Source: Desulfobacula sp.
Lineage (GTDB): Bacteria > Desulfobacterota > Desulfobacteria > Desulfobacterales > Desulfobacteraceae
Reading direction: 5' to 3'
Assembly (NCBI GenBank): GCA_011390085.1
Contig: JAABTB010000164.1
Span: 1 to 5,748 of the forward strand
DNA: 5,748 bases
A program made the position numbers and the translations under genes. Below are positions 1-5,681 of the stretch, piece by piece; within the stretch, counting starts at the first letter, position 1, and each line of letters starts with the position of its first letter. The notes beneath the pieces are model-generated. The model was not told the DNA's origin. It did no database searches and worked only from the letters and a program-made list of their open reading frames with translations.

Positions 1-1
1 T

Positions 2-655
2 GTCCTTCACGGCCATGTGGAACACGAGGACAGCATGGGAAATAAAGGAGTGATCGCATCCGGTGATGTCCAGTGGATGACGGCGGGAAGCGGCATCGTT
101 CACCAGGAAATGCCCAAAGGTGACGAGGACGGTCTTCTCTGGGGGTTTCAGCTCTGGGCAAATCTGCCGGCCTCCCATAAGATGATGCCGCCCCGGTACC
201 GGGAAATCAAAGAGGAGGACATCCGGGATCTGGTTCTGGAGAACGGCGTCAGGGTCAAACTCATTGCCGGCAAGGTGAATGGTGTTGAAGGACCGGTCAA
301 GGATATCGTCATTGACCCCCAGTTTCTGGATGTGAGCCTTCCGGCCCATGGGGTCTTTGACCATGAAATCCCCCTGGGCCATAAAGCCTTTGCCTATGTC
401 ATCGAAGGCGAGGGCGATTTTGAGCCGGATGCCCGAAAGACGGCGAGCCCTGAAACCCTGGTCCTCTTTGAAGACGGCAAAAAGGTCTATATTGCTGCAA
501 AGGGCAACCTCTTAAGGTTTCTTCTGATTTCCGGGAAGCCCCTTAACGAGCCCATTTCCTGGCAGGGGCCCATTGTCATGAATACGGACGAAGAACTTGA
601 AACCGCCTTCCGGGAATACCGGAACGGAACCTTTTTAAAACACAGGGAAAAATAG
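2..655 (+). CDS. Pirin family protein, 5' end cut by the window edge
   Basis: This is a bicupin iron-binding protein of the pirin family. Members act in the cytoplasm as quercetin dioxygenases or as redox-linked regulators, and the substrate here is unknown. The reading frame is open from the first complete codon at position 2, so the GTG at 17 is internal and not the start. In the 217 visible residues, the first cupin shows HVEHEDSMGNKG (5-16) and TAGSGIVHQEMP (27-38). His34 and Glu36 of the latter match the pirin iron ligands His101 and Glu103 of human pirin. The two other iron-binding histidines (HPHRGFET-type motif) would lie upstream of the window. The C-terminal cupin covers about residues 110-212 and ends with the family-typical GPIVMNTDEELETAFREY segment. 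About 60-70 N-terminal residues are missing compared with a usual length near 280-290. It converges on the minus-strand gene ending at 712, and I see no convincing terminator in the 56-base gap. Confidence 0.93.
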   Translation, partial: VLHGHVEHEDSMGNKGVIASGDVQWMTAGSGIVHQEMPKGDEDGLLWGFQLWANLPASHKMMPPRYREIKEEDIRDLVLENGVRVKLIAGKVNGVEGPVKDIVIDPQFLDVSLPAHGVFDHEIPLGHKAFAYVIEGEGDFEPDARKTASPETLVLFEDGKKVYIAAKGNLLRFLLISGKPLNEPISWQGPIVMNTDEELETAFREYRNGTFLKHREK

Positions 656-711
656 AGGCCTCTCTTTTGACAACCCTGTTTTTAGTTGCAGATATCTTCG
701 GCCGGACCCGG

Positions 712-966
712 CTAAATTAAAGGCATTGAACCGGTTTCTTTTAACCGGGCTATGAGCTTTTTTTCCAGGGAACGGATCACCAGGGACAGGACCCGGCTTT
801 CACGGACAGGGCCGGAATTGTTCCACCCGGCTTTCAGGGCTTCCTCTTTTTTGGCCCTGAATTTTGCCAAGGAATCCACTAAGGACTGCCAGGCCATGAG
901 TTTCTGGACGATATGCCGCTCTTCAGGGCTTAAGGTATCCGTATCGCCGTCCGTCAAAATAATCAT
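712..966 (-). CDS. Hypothetical 84-residue protein downstream of the aldehyde dehydrogenase
   Basis: I do not recognise this protein. It has 84 residues, no cysteine, no signal peptide and no membrane segment. Two charged, probably amphipathic helices are likely at about residues 12-46 (with the repeated-charge stretch KFRAKKEEALK) and 52-78 (RVLSLVIRSLEKKLIARLKE), joined by a Gly-Trp-Asn-Asn-Ser-Gly turn. It would be a small cytoplasmic helical protein. The evidence that it is a real gene is positional. Its ATG lies 6 bases after the aldehyde dehydrogenase stop, and an AGGA sequence sits a few bases before the ATG inside that junction, so the two are probably co-transcribed and translationally coupled. 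The opposite-strand frame over the same bases is less plausible because it has no comparable ribosome binding site. A helper or regulator of the dehydrogenase is possible, but that is only inference. Confidence 0.68.
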   Translation of the reverse strand: MIILTDGDTDTLSPEERHIVQKLMAWQSLVDSLAKFRAKKEEALKAGWNNSGPVRESRVLSLVIRSLEKKLIARLKETGSMPLI

Positions 967-972
967 GAAATC

Positions 973-2346
973 CTAACCTATAATGAGTTTCAAGAGCTTA
1001 ATCCCCCAACGGGTATAGGGGGCATATCGTAAAGGGATGTCCAGCCGGGTCGATTTTCTTAACACCGAGCGGAAATGACTGAAGGCCTCAAAGCTGTATC
1101 GGCCGTGATACCGGCCCATGCCGCTGTGCCCCACCCCGCCGAAGGGAAGGGCCGGGTCACTCAGATGCATCATGGTATCGTTGATGCAGCCGCCCCCGGC
1201 CGTTGTCCTATCCAGGATGTCCTGCTGCTGTTGTTTGCTTTCAGAAAAATAATAAAAGGCCAGGGGCCGCTCCCGCTGGTTGATATAATCAATGACCGTA
1301 TCAATCTGCTGGAACTCCATCACCGGGAAAACAGGCCCGAAAATTTCCTCATTCATGATGGGATCATCGGCTTTTATATCGATCAACAGGGTCGGTTCGA
1401 TATAGAGGGATGCGGCATCGGTTTTCCCCCCGCTGTAGATGGTGCCGCAGGCCATGAGATGAGACAGCCTTTCAAACTGCCGGGTATTGATGATCCTCCC
1501 ATAGCTGGGGCTGGTCAAGGGATCTGCCGTATAGAACCGGGTGAGGCAGGCTTTCATGGCTTCAAGCAACCGGTCCTTCACGCTTTTGTGCACAAACAGG
1601 TAATCCGGGGCGATACAGGTCTGGCCGGCGTTGAGAAATTTTCCAAAAACGATTCGCCGGGCCGCCACATTGATATTGGCGTCATGGTCCACAATGCAGG
1701 GACTTTTCCCGCCCAGTTCCAGGATCACCGGGGTCAGATGGCGGGCCGCCTTTTCCATGACGATTTTCCCCAGGGAGGGACTCCCGGTAAAGAAAATCGC
1801 ATCGAAGCGCTCCTCCAGAAGCAGGTTGTTGACGTCCCTGCCGCCGGTGAAGATGGAGACATATGTTTCATCAAAACATTCCCGGATCATCGCCGCCATG
1901 ACGGCGCTGGTGTTCCTGGAATAATCCGCAGGTTTTAGAACCACACAGTTTCCGGCGGCCATGGCGCCGATGAGGGGATTCATGAGGAGCTGGAAAGGAT
2001 AATTCCAGGGCGCCATGACCAGGACCACCCCATAGGGCTGGGGAATGATTTGGCTGGTGCCCGGAAAATTAAGCAGGTTGTTGAGCTTCTGTTTCGGGCG
2101 GGCAAATCGATGGAGATGCTTGATCTGGTATTTCAATTCCTCCAGAACAAGTCCGACTTCTGCGCCATAGGCTTCAAAGGGGTGCTTGTGCAGATCTGAA
2201 TGCAGGGCCTTTAAAATCCTGCCCTCATATTTCTGGATATAGACCAGGAGCTTTTCCAGATTCTTTTTTCTAAAGGAAACGTCTTTTGTCCCATGGGTCA
2301 GAAAAAATTCCCGCTGCTTTTTTACGATCTCAACCGCTGTTTGCAT
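973..2346 (-). CDS. NAD(P)-dependent aldehyde dehydrogenase, class 3 / fatty-aldehyde type
   Basis: This enzyme oxidises an aldehyde to its carboxylic acid with NAD(P)+ in the cytoplasm. The sequence fits the class 3 (fatty or aromatic aldehyde) branch, by its length of about 457 residues without the N-terminal extension of class 1/2 enzymes and by the RYAPYT segment near the C terminus. Counted from the first ATG at 2352, I see the catalytic-site PWNYP (115-119, oxyanion Asn117), cofactor Lys140, general base Glu212 in LELGGKSP, nucleophile Cys246 in NAGQTC, Glu336 in EEIFGP and PFGGVGHSGMG (403-413). All key residues are present. Two ATGs compete as the start. The GAGGA element abuts the first one but sits 6 bases before the second (2346), so I chose 2346. 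The C terminus is mildly hydrophobic (KLLKLIIG) but too short for a membrane anchor. It heads a two-gene unit with the 84-residue gene. The physiological aldehyde cannot be deduced. Confidence 0.95.
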   Translation of the reverse strand: MQTAVEIVKKQREFFLTHGTKDVSFRKKNLEKLLVYIQKYEGRILKALHSDLHKHPFEAYGAEVGLVLEELKYQIKHLHRFARPKQKLNNLLNFPGTSQIIPQPYGVVLVMAPWNYPFQLLMNPLIGAMAAGNCVVLKPADYSRNTSAVMAAMIRECFDETYVSIFTGGRDVNNLLLEERFDAIFFTGSPSLGKIVMEKAARHLTPVILELGGKSPCIVDHDANINVAARRIVFGKFLNAGQTCIAPDYLFVHKSVKDRLLEAMKACLTRFYTADPLTSPSYGRIINTRQFERLSHLMACGTIYSGGKTDAASLYIEPTLLIDIKADDPIMNEEIFGPVFPVMEFQQIDTVIDYINQRERPLAFYYFSESKQQQQDILDRTTAGGGCINDTMMHLSDPALPFGGVGHSGMGRYHGRYSFEAFSHFRSVLRKSTRLDIPLRYAPYTRWGIKLLKLIIG

Positions 2347-2392
2347 AATCATTCCTCATCCGTTTCATTCCCCCTCAAAATCCCCTCGGCCC

Positions 2393-2416
2393 TTGTATTA
2401 TAAATCAGGAATACAA
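2393..2416. promoter_or_regulatory. 7-10-7 palindrome over the aldehyde dehydrogenase -10 box, possible operator
   Basis: TTGTATT (2393-2399) and AATACAA (2410-2416) are perfect inverted copies separated by 10 bases. The site covers the candidate -10 box at 2397-2402, where a bound dimeric repressor would block RNA polymerase. No regulator gene lies in the window, so the binding protein is unknown. AT-rich palindromes of this size also arise by chance. Confidence 0.35.
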
Positions 2417-2426
2417 AATTTATCCA
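2397..2426 (-). promoter_or_regulatory. Candidate sigma-70 promoter for the aldehyde dehydrogenase
   Basis: Read on the minus strand, a perfect TATAAT -10 box (2402-2397) lies 18 bases downstream of TGGATA (2426-2421), which matches the -35 consensus at 4 of 6 positions. Transcription would start near 2390 and leave an untranslated leader of about 44 bases before the ATG at 2346. The surrounding bases are AT-rich, unlike the flanking genes. The assignment rests on consensus matching only. Confidence 0.5.
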
Positions 2427-2471
2427 GCTTTTATCCTGAACAGCGATTCTTTTTTAAAATCTTCTGATCAA

Positions 2472-2508
2472 GGCCCGATCCCTGGGCCGGCGGTTGAAAT
2501 GCGCCGGC
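2472..2508 (+). repeat. Two overlapping, mutually exclusive stem-loops upstream of the molybdoenzyme
   Basis: Stem one pairs GGCCC (2472-2476) with GGGCC (2484-2488). Stem two pairs GCCGGCG (2486-2492) with CGCCGGC (2502-2508) across a 9-base loop. They share bases 2486-2488, so only one can form at a time. They lie 55-90 bases before the ATG at 2563. If transcribed they could act as an RNA switch. If the start site lies downstream, stem two is instead a DNA palindrome and possible operator. No T-tract follows, so it is not a classical terminator. I do not recognise a known riboswitch or the molybdenum-cofactor motif. Confidence 0.35.
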
Positions 2509-2551
2509 AGATATGGTAAACATTGGTAATAGATCAAAAGAAATCCGATTG

Positions 2552-2559
2552 AAGGAGGA
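2552..2559 (+). promoter_or_regulatory. Strong ribosome binding site of the molybdoenzyme gene
   Basis: AAGGAGGA ends 3 bases before the ATG at 2563, and its AGGAGG core ends 4 bases before it. The strong match fixes the start and confirms that the protein begins directly at its iron-sulphur motif, without an export signal. Confidence 0.75.
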
Positions 2560-2562
2560 CTC

Positions 2563-4800
2563 ATGGGACAATGGCATCACACCGGCTGTGTATTGTGCGC
2601 CCAGAATTGCGGGCTGAACATATGGGTTGAAAACGGCCAAATGGTCAAGGTTCTGCCGGACAGGAAAAACCCCAGGAGCCGGGGGTATGCCTGCCGGAAA
2701 GGCCTGAGCGTCTTGTATCACCAATATCCGAAGGACCGCCTGACCCATCCGTTGAAACGGGTCAACAACAGCTTTGAACCCGTTTCCTGGGACCAGGCTC
2801 TGACGGAAATCGCCGGAAAAATGAAATCCATAGTCCGTGAATTCGGCCCCAGGTCCCTGGCCTATATGGGGGGAAGCTCCCAGGGAGGCCACATGGAAGC
2901 GGGATTCGGTCTCAGCCTTTTGCGGGGCATGGGTTCACAATATTATTATTCATCGGCGGGCCAGGAATTCAGCGGCCACTGGTGGGTCACCGGCCGTGTA
3001 TTCGGCAAACAGTATAATATCGCCATTCCGGACGAACAGCATACCCGGATGCTGGTGGCCTGGGGATGGAACGGCATGGAAAGCCACCAGATGCCCCGGG
3101 CTCCCAAGGTCCTGAACGATATCTCCAAGGACCCGGACCGCCTGCTGGTGGTGGTGGACCCCCGGAAAAGCGAAACAGCAGCCATCGCCGACATTCACCT
3201 GGCCATACGGCCGGGAACCGACGCCCTTTTAATGAAGGCCATGATCGCCATGATCCTGGAAAAGGGCTGGGAAGTAGCCGATTACCTGAAAGACCGGGTC
3301 AACGACTGGGAATCGGTCCGGCCCTGGTTCAGGGAATTTGATGCAGGGTCCGCCCTCAAGGTCTGCGGCCTGGACCCTGAAGCGGTTCTCCATCTCTGCC
3401 AGCTCATGACCACTCAAAAATGGTGCGTCCACCCGGACCTGGGCATCTATATGGGCCGCCACAGCACCCTGAATTCCTATCTTCTGCATATCCTGGGGGC
3501 CGCCTGCGGCATCTTCCAGACGCCCGGGGGCAACATGATCCCGCCCATGGTCATGCCCATGGGGTTCCATGCCGATGAACGAAACCCGAAAACATGGAAG
3601 ACCGTCGCCACCGGCATGCCCCCTGCAGCGGCCGGTGCCTTTCCCCCGGCCGTGATGCCGGAGGAGATTCTTTCCGACAACCCGGAAAGGCTGAGGGCTG
3701 TCTATGTCAGCGCCTGCAACCCCTTGCGCTCCTATCCGGATACCGCTGCCTATGAAAAGGCCTTCGGCCGCCTGGATCTTCTGGTGGTCAACGACCTGGT
3801 CATGAGCGAAACCGCCCGCCTGGCCCATTATGTCCTGCCCTGCCGGAGCTATTACGAATCCTGGGACGCCACTTTTTTCCCCTGGACCTATCCCGATGCC
3901 TATTTTCAACTCCGGCGGCCCCTTGTCCCTGCCCCGGGCCAATGCCTGGAAGCCTCCCAGATCCACACCCTGCTGGCGGACAAACTGGGGCTGGTTCCGG
4001 AAATTCCCGAAGACCTCTATGAAGGGGCCAAAGGCGACCGCATGGGCTTTGGCATGAAATTAATGACCTGGGCCGCCAAAGAACCCGGGGCCTTCAAGGC
4101 CATGCCCTTTATCCTGACCAAAACCCTGGGAAAGGAATGGGACAGCGCAGCCAAGGCCGCCCTCTGGGGTATGCTCATGACGGCACCGGGACTGTTCCGG
4201 GAAAATGCAGCCAGGGCCGGGTTCAAACCGGACATGGACCAGGGAGACAAGATTTTCCAGGCCCTCCTGGATACCCCCCAGGGACTCTGGGTCGGAAAAG
4301 CAGACGAGGACAATCCCATGGCCGCCGTCAAGACGCCTTCCGGGAAAATCGAACTGTTTATCCCGGAACTGGCGGACGAGACCCGGAACCTGAACGCCGA
4401 AGAAGAGGCCGCGGATTTAAATCTTCCAGAGGAATTTCCCCTGATCCTGAATGCGGGCAGGCATTCCCGATATACCATGAACACCTTGATGCGGAATCCG
4501 GAATGGAATAAGGGCAAGCGGGACTGCACCATTGCCGTTCACCCGGCGGATGCCCTGTCCCTGGGACTCAAGGATGGCAAGTCAGCCAGGGTCACCACCG
4601 AAGCCGGAACCGGGACAGGGGAAGTCCACATCAGCGATGAGGTCTGCCAGGGCACGATCATGATCCCCCACGGATTCGGCCTGGATTATGACGGGCGGGT
4701 TCACGGCATCAATGTCAACAGCCTTACCAAAAACACCCACCGGGATCCGCTGGGCACTCCCCTTCACCGGTTTGTGCCCTGCCGGGTTGAGGCCGTATAA
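2563..4800 (+). CDS. Mo/W-bis-MGD oxidoreductase with N-terminal [4Fe-4S] site, cytoplasmic, substrate unknown
   Basis: This is a catalytic subunit of the DMSO reductase / formate dehydrogenase superfamily. The 745 residues show an iron-sulphur domain (about 1-60) with Cys9, Cys12, Cys16 and Cys44, followed by Lys46, the electron-relay position. The molybdopterin domain (about 61-475) includes VAWGWN (165-170) and VVVDPRKSETAAIADIHLA (196-214). After a less typical linker (about 476-620) comes the dinucleotide-binding domain (about 625-742, with NAGRHSRYTMN and IPHGFG). There is no twin-arginine signal, so it should work in the cytoplasm. No iron-sulphur or membrane subunit adjoins it, so an electron partner must come from elsewhere. 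The Cys spacing resembles acetylene hydratase, but that enzyme's catalytic Asp after the second Cys is Ala13 here, which argues against that activity. Where relatives carry a Cys, Sec or Ser metal ligand, this protein reads Ala-Gly-Gln-Glu (132-135). The family call is certain and the reaction is not. Confidence 0.95.
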   Translation: MGQWHHTGCVLCAQNCGLNIWVENGQMVKVLPDRKNPRSRGYACRKGLSVLYHQYPKDRLTHPLKRVNNSFEPVSWDQALTEIAGKMKSIVREFGPRSLAYMGGSSQGGHMEAGFGLSLLRGMGSQYYYSSAGQEFSGHWWVTGRVFGKQYNIAIPDEQHTRMLVAWGWNGMESHQMPRAPKVLNDISKDPDRLLVVVDPRKSETAAIADIHLAIRPGTDALLMKAMIAMILEKGWEVADYLKDRVNDWESVRPWFREFDAGSALKVCGLDPEAVLHLCQLMTTQKWCVHPDLGIYMGRHSTLNSYLLHILGAACGIFQTPGGNMIPPMVMPMGFHADERNPKTWKTVATGMPPAAAGAFPPAVMPEEILSDNPERLRAVYVSACNPLRSYPDTAAYEKAFGRLDLLVVNDLVMSETARLAHYVLPCRSYYESWDATFFPWTYPDAYFQLRRPLVPAPGQCLEASQIHTLLADKLGLVPEIPEDLYEGAKGDRMGFGMKLMTWAAKEPGAFKAMPFILTKTLGKEWDSAAKAALWGMLMTAPGLFRENAARAGFKPDMDQGDKIFQALLDTPQGLWVGKADEDNPMAAVKTPSGKIELFIPELADETRNLNAEEEAADLNLPEEFPLILNAGRHSRYTMNTLMRNPEWNKGKRDCTIAVHPADALSLGLKDGKSARVTTEAGTGTGEVHISDEVCQGTIMIPHGFGLDYDGRVHGINVNSLTKNTHRDPLGTPLHRFVPCRVEAV

Positions 4801-4879
4801 AAAAAGGGAGGGGGATAAACAGCAAGGCGATCAACCCTATTGCAGCCAACTTTATTGCGCGTGACTTTTCCTTGCCGGC
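4801..4879. other. Convergent intergenic gap between the molybdoenzyme and P460 genes
   Basis: This 79-base gap separates two convergent stops. On the minus strand it ends in a run of seven T residues (complement of about 4799-4805) preceded by a C-rich stretch that can pair only weakly with an upstream AGGG. A terminator for the P460 transcript is therefore possible but poorly supported. No hairpin with a T-tract is visible for the plus-strand gene. Confidence 0.3.
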
Positions 4880-5371
4880 TTATTTTGGAAATACGGCCGG
4901 GTCGGTGAACACCCAGTCCCGTTTCTCTATCGGAGCATGGCAGGCGGTGCAGACCTGGGCCCCTTCATCAAAGGGCTTTTGTTCCATACCGAGCCAGCGG
5001 GCCCAGCCCCAGCCGTAGGTTTCGGCATATTTTTGTGAATCCTTAAACATGAACTCGGTATGAACCAGCTCTCCGGGGACGACTGCCTCTTTCCAGTTTT
5101 CCAGCCCGGCCTCTTTCCAGACCACCTTGCCCAGGATGGCCCCATCGGGCCAGGGATTTGTTTTGCCCGACCGGGCCGCCTTTACGGCCACCTCGTTCCC
5201 CAATATCACACGCATTGTATGGTTATCCGTGCGATGGGAGACCGCTATGGTCGACCAGTTCCGCCAACCGGCCGGATACCCTATTCCGTGTGACGGCCCC
5301 GGTTCGTCCGCCTCCGCCGAACCGGCACACAGGATTGAAAATAAAATTATCCATAAAACTGACTGTCGCAT
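4880..5371 (-). CDS. Cytochrome P460 family protein, secreted c-type haem protein
   Basis: This is a 163-residue exported monohaem protein of the cytochrome P460 / cytochrome c'-beta family. Known members oxidise hydroxylamine or bind nitric oxide outside the cytoplasmic membrane. A signal peptide spans about residues 1-21 (MRQ, then a hydrophobic core to AGSAEA), with likely cleavage after Ala21. Family-typical segments follow: YPAGWRNW (32-39), MRVILGNEVAVKAARSGK (53-70), PWPDGAILGK (73-82), FMFKDSQKY (107-115), GWGWARW (120-126), and the haem attachment site CTACH (141-145) followed by RDWVFT. Lys82 seems to sit where P460 proper has its haem-crosslinking lysine; this is an alignment by eye. 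GGAGGT at 5381-5376 fixes the ATG at 5371. An upstream in-frame extension to 5449 would run into the hairpin and lacks a ribosome site. It lies downstream of the 39-residue gene on the same strand. Whether it is a true P460 or a nitric-oxide-binding c'-beta type is undecided. Confidence 0.9.
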   Translation of the reverse strand: MRQSVLWIILFSILCAGSAEADEPGPSHGIGYPAGWRNWSTIAVSHRTDNHTMRVILGNEVAVKAARSGKTNPWPDGAILGKVVWKEAGLENWKEAVVPGELVHTEFMFKDSQKYAETYGWGWARWLGMEQKPFDEGAQVCTACHAPIEKRDWVFTDPAVFPK

Positions 5372-5375
5372 CTGT

Positions 5376-5381
5376 ACCTCC
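5376..5381 (-). promoter_or_regulatory. Ribosome binding site deciding the P460 start
   Basis: GGAGGT lies 4 bases before the ATG at 5371. It overlaps the second codon of another in-frame ATG at 5383, so that ATG and the longer frame beginning at 5449 are unlikely starts. The chosen start also places a normal signal peptide at the N terminus. Confidence 0.8.
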
Positions 5382-5431
5382 ATGGGTTTGGTTATCGATA
5401 AAACAAACGGGGTCATCGCCGGTAAGGGTCT

Positions 5432-5465
5432 CTGGCAGGTACGGTTCATGGACCGTACCTGCCAG
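5432..5465. repeat. Perfect 14-bp inverted repeat with 6-base loop between the small gene and P460
   Basis: CTGGCAGGTACGGT (5432-5445) and ACCGTACCTGCCAG (5452-5465) are exact inverted copies around the loop TCATGG. The hairpin begins 9 bases after the stop of the 39-residue gene and ends about 60 bases before the P460 ATG. On the minus strand, the direction of both genes, no T-tract follows (AGAGACCC), so it is not a standard terminator for them. On the plus strand TTTT follows, but no plus-strand gene is in range. It may be an intercistronic processing or mRNA-stability hairpin, an operator, or a copy of a dispersed palindromic repeat. Confidence 0.9.
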
Positions 5466-5474
5466 TTTTACGGG

Positions 5475-5594
5475 TTAAGGTAGATTCGTTGCTTCAATTA
5501 TTTCACAACTGCCGGCCGGGCAGAACAGATCCAGCCAAGTTCCCCGGTCCCTGCAATCTTTTTCAAACGCCTTGGTATTGTTGTCGTGAGTCAT
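5475..5594 (-). CDS. Small 39-residue cysteine-containing protein, unrecognised
   Basis: I do not recognise this protein. It is supported mainly by its translation signal: AAGGAGG (5606-5600) exactly 5 bases before the ATG at 5594, as good a ribosome site as any in the window. The 39 residues begin MTHDNNTKAFEKDC and include RDRGTWLDLFCPAGSC (15-30), ending EIIEATNLP. Three cysteines (14, 25, 30) and the CPAGSC pair could bind a metal or form a redox thiol pair. There is no signal peptide or membrane segment, so it should be cytoplasmic. Its stop lies 9 bases before the 14-bp hairpin, with the P460 gene beyond on the same strand. Co-transcription with P460 is plausible but not shown. Codon use looks normal for the window. 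A leader or regulatory peptide is the main alternative. Confidence 0.6.
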   Translation of the reverse strand: MTHDNNTKAFEKDCRDRGTWLDLFCPAGSCEIIEATNLP

Positions 5595-5681
5595 TCAGAC
5601 CTCCTTCCAGGGATCCTCCCACATAGAGGAACCACCTCGGTATTGTTCAAGACTTCTTACGAGCGCAACACATTGAAGAGA

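Noticed and set aside
17..19. GTG at 17 as the start of the pirin gene
   Set aside because: The frame is open to the window edge and the preceding codons (VLHGH) continue the conserved pirin cupin; the gene is simply cut.
731..748. Stem-loop CCGGTT-N6-AACCGG near the end of the 84-residue gene as a terminator
   Set aside because: It lies within coding sequence and no T-tract follows on either strand.
1075..1938. Long plus-strand open frame opposite the aldehyde dehydrogenase
   Set aside because: It is antisense to a gene with all aldehyde dehydrogenase motifs and shows no recognisable domain; it is a by-product of codon bias in a GC-rich gene.
2431..2892. Minus-strand open frame spanning the divergent region and the start of the molybdoenzyme
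   Set aside because: More than two thirds of it is antisense to the iron-sulphur and molybdopterin domains, and its start lies within them; no ribosome site or domain is visible.
3229..3966. Minus-strand open frame inside the molybdoenzyme
   Set aside because: Its composition is Gly-, His- and Asp-rich, typical of antisense frames, with no domain or ribosome site, and the sense strand is clearly coding.
2563..4800. Assignment of the molybdoenzyme as acetylene hydratase
   Set aside because: The cluster spacing is similar, but the catalytic Asp next to the second cluster Cys is Ala13 and no Cys metal ligand is visible.
4822..4875. GCAAGG / CCTTGC pairing in the convergent gap as a bidirectional terminator
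   Set aside because: Only 6 bp of pairing across a loop of about 42 bases, with no adjacent T-tract.
5372..5449. Longer N terminus for the P460 protein starting at 5449
   Set aside because: It would begin inside the 14-bp hairpin, bury the signal peptide internally, and ignore the GGAGGT placed correctly for the ATG at 5371.
5574..5647. Direct repeat GGTATTGTT on both sides of the small gene start
   Set aside because: Nine bases with no further similarity; one copy is coding, so chance is the simplest explanation.
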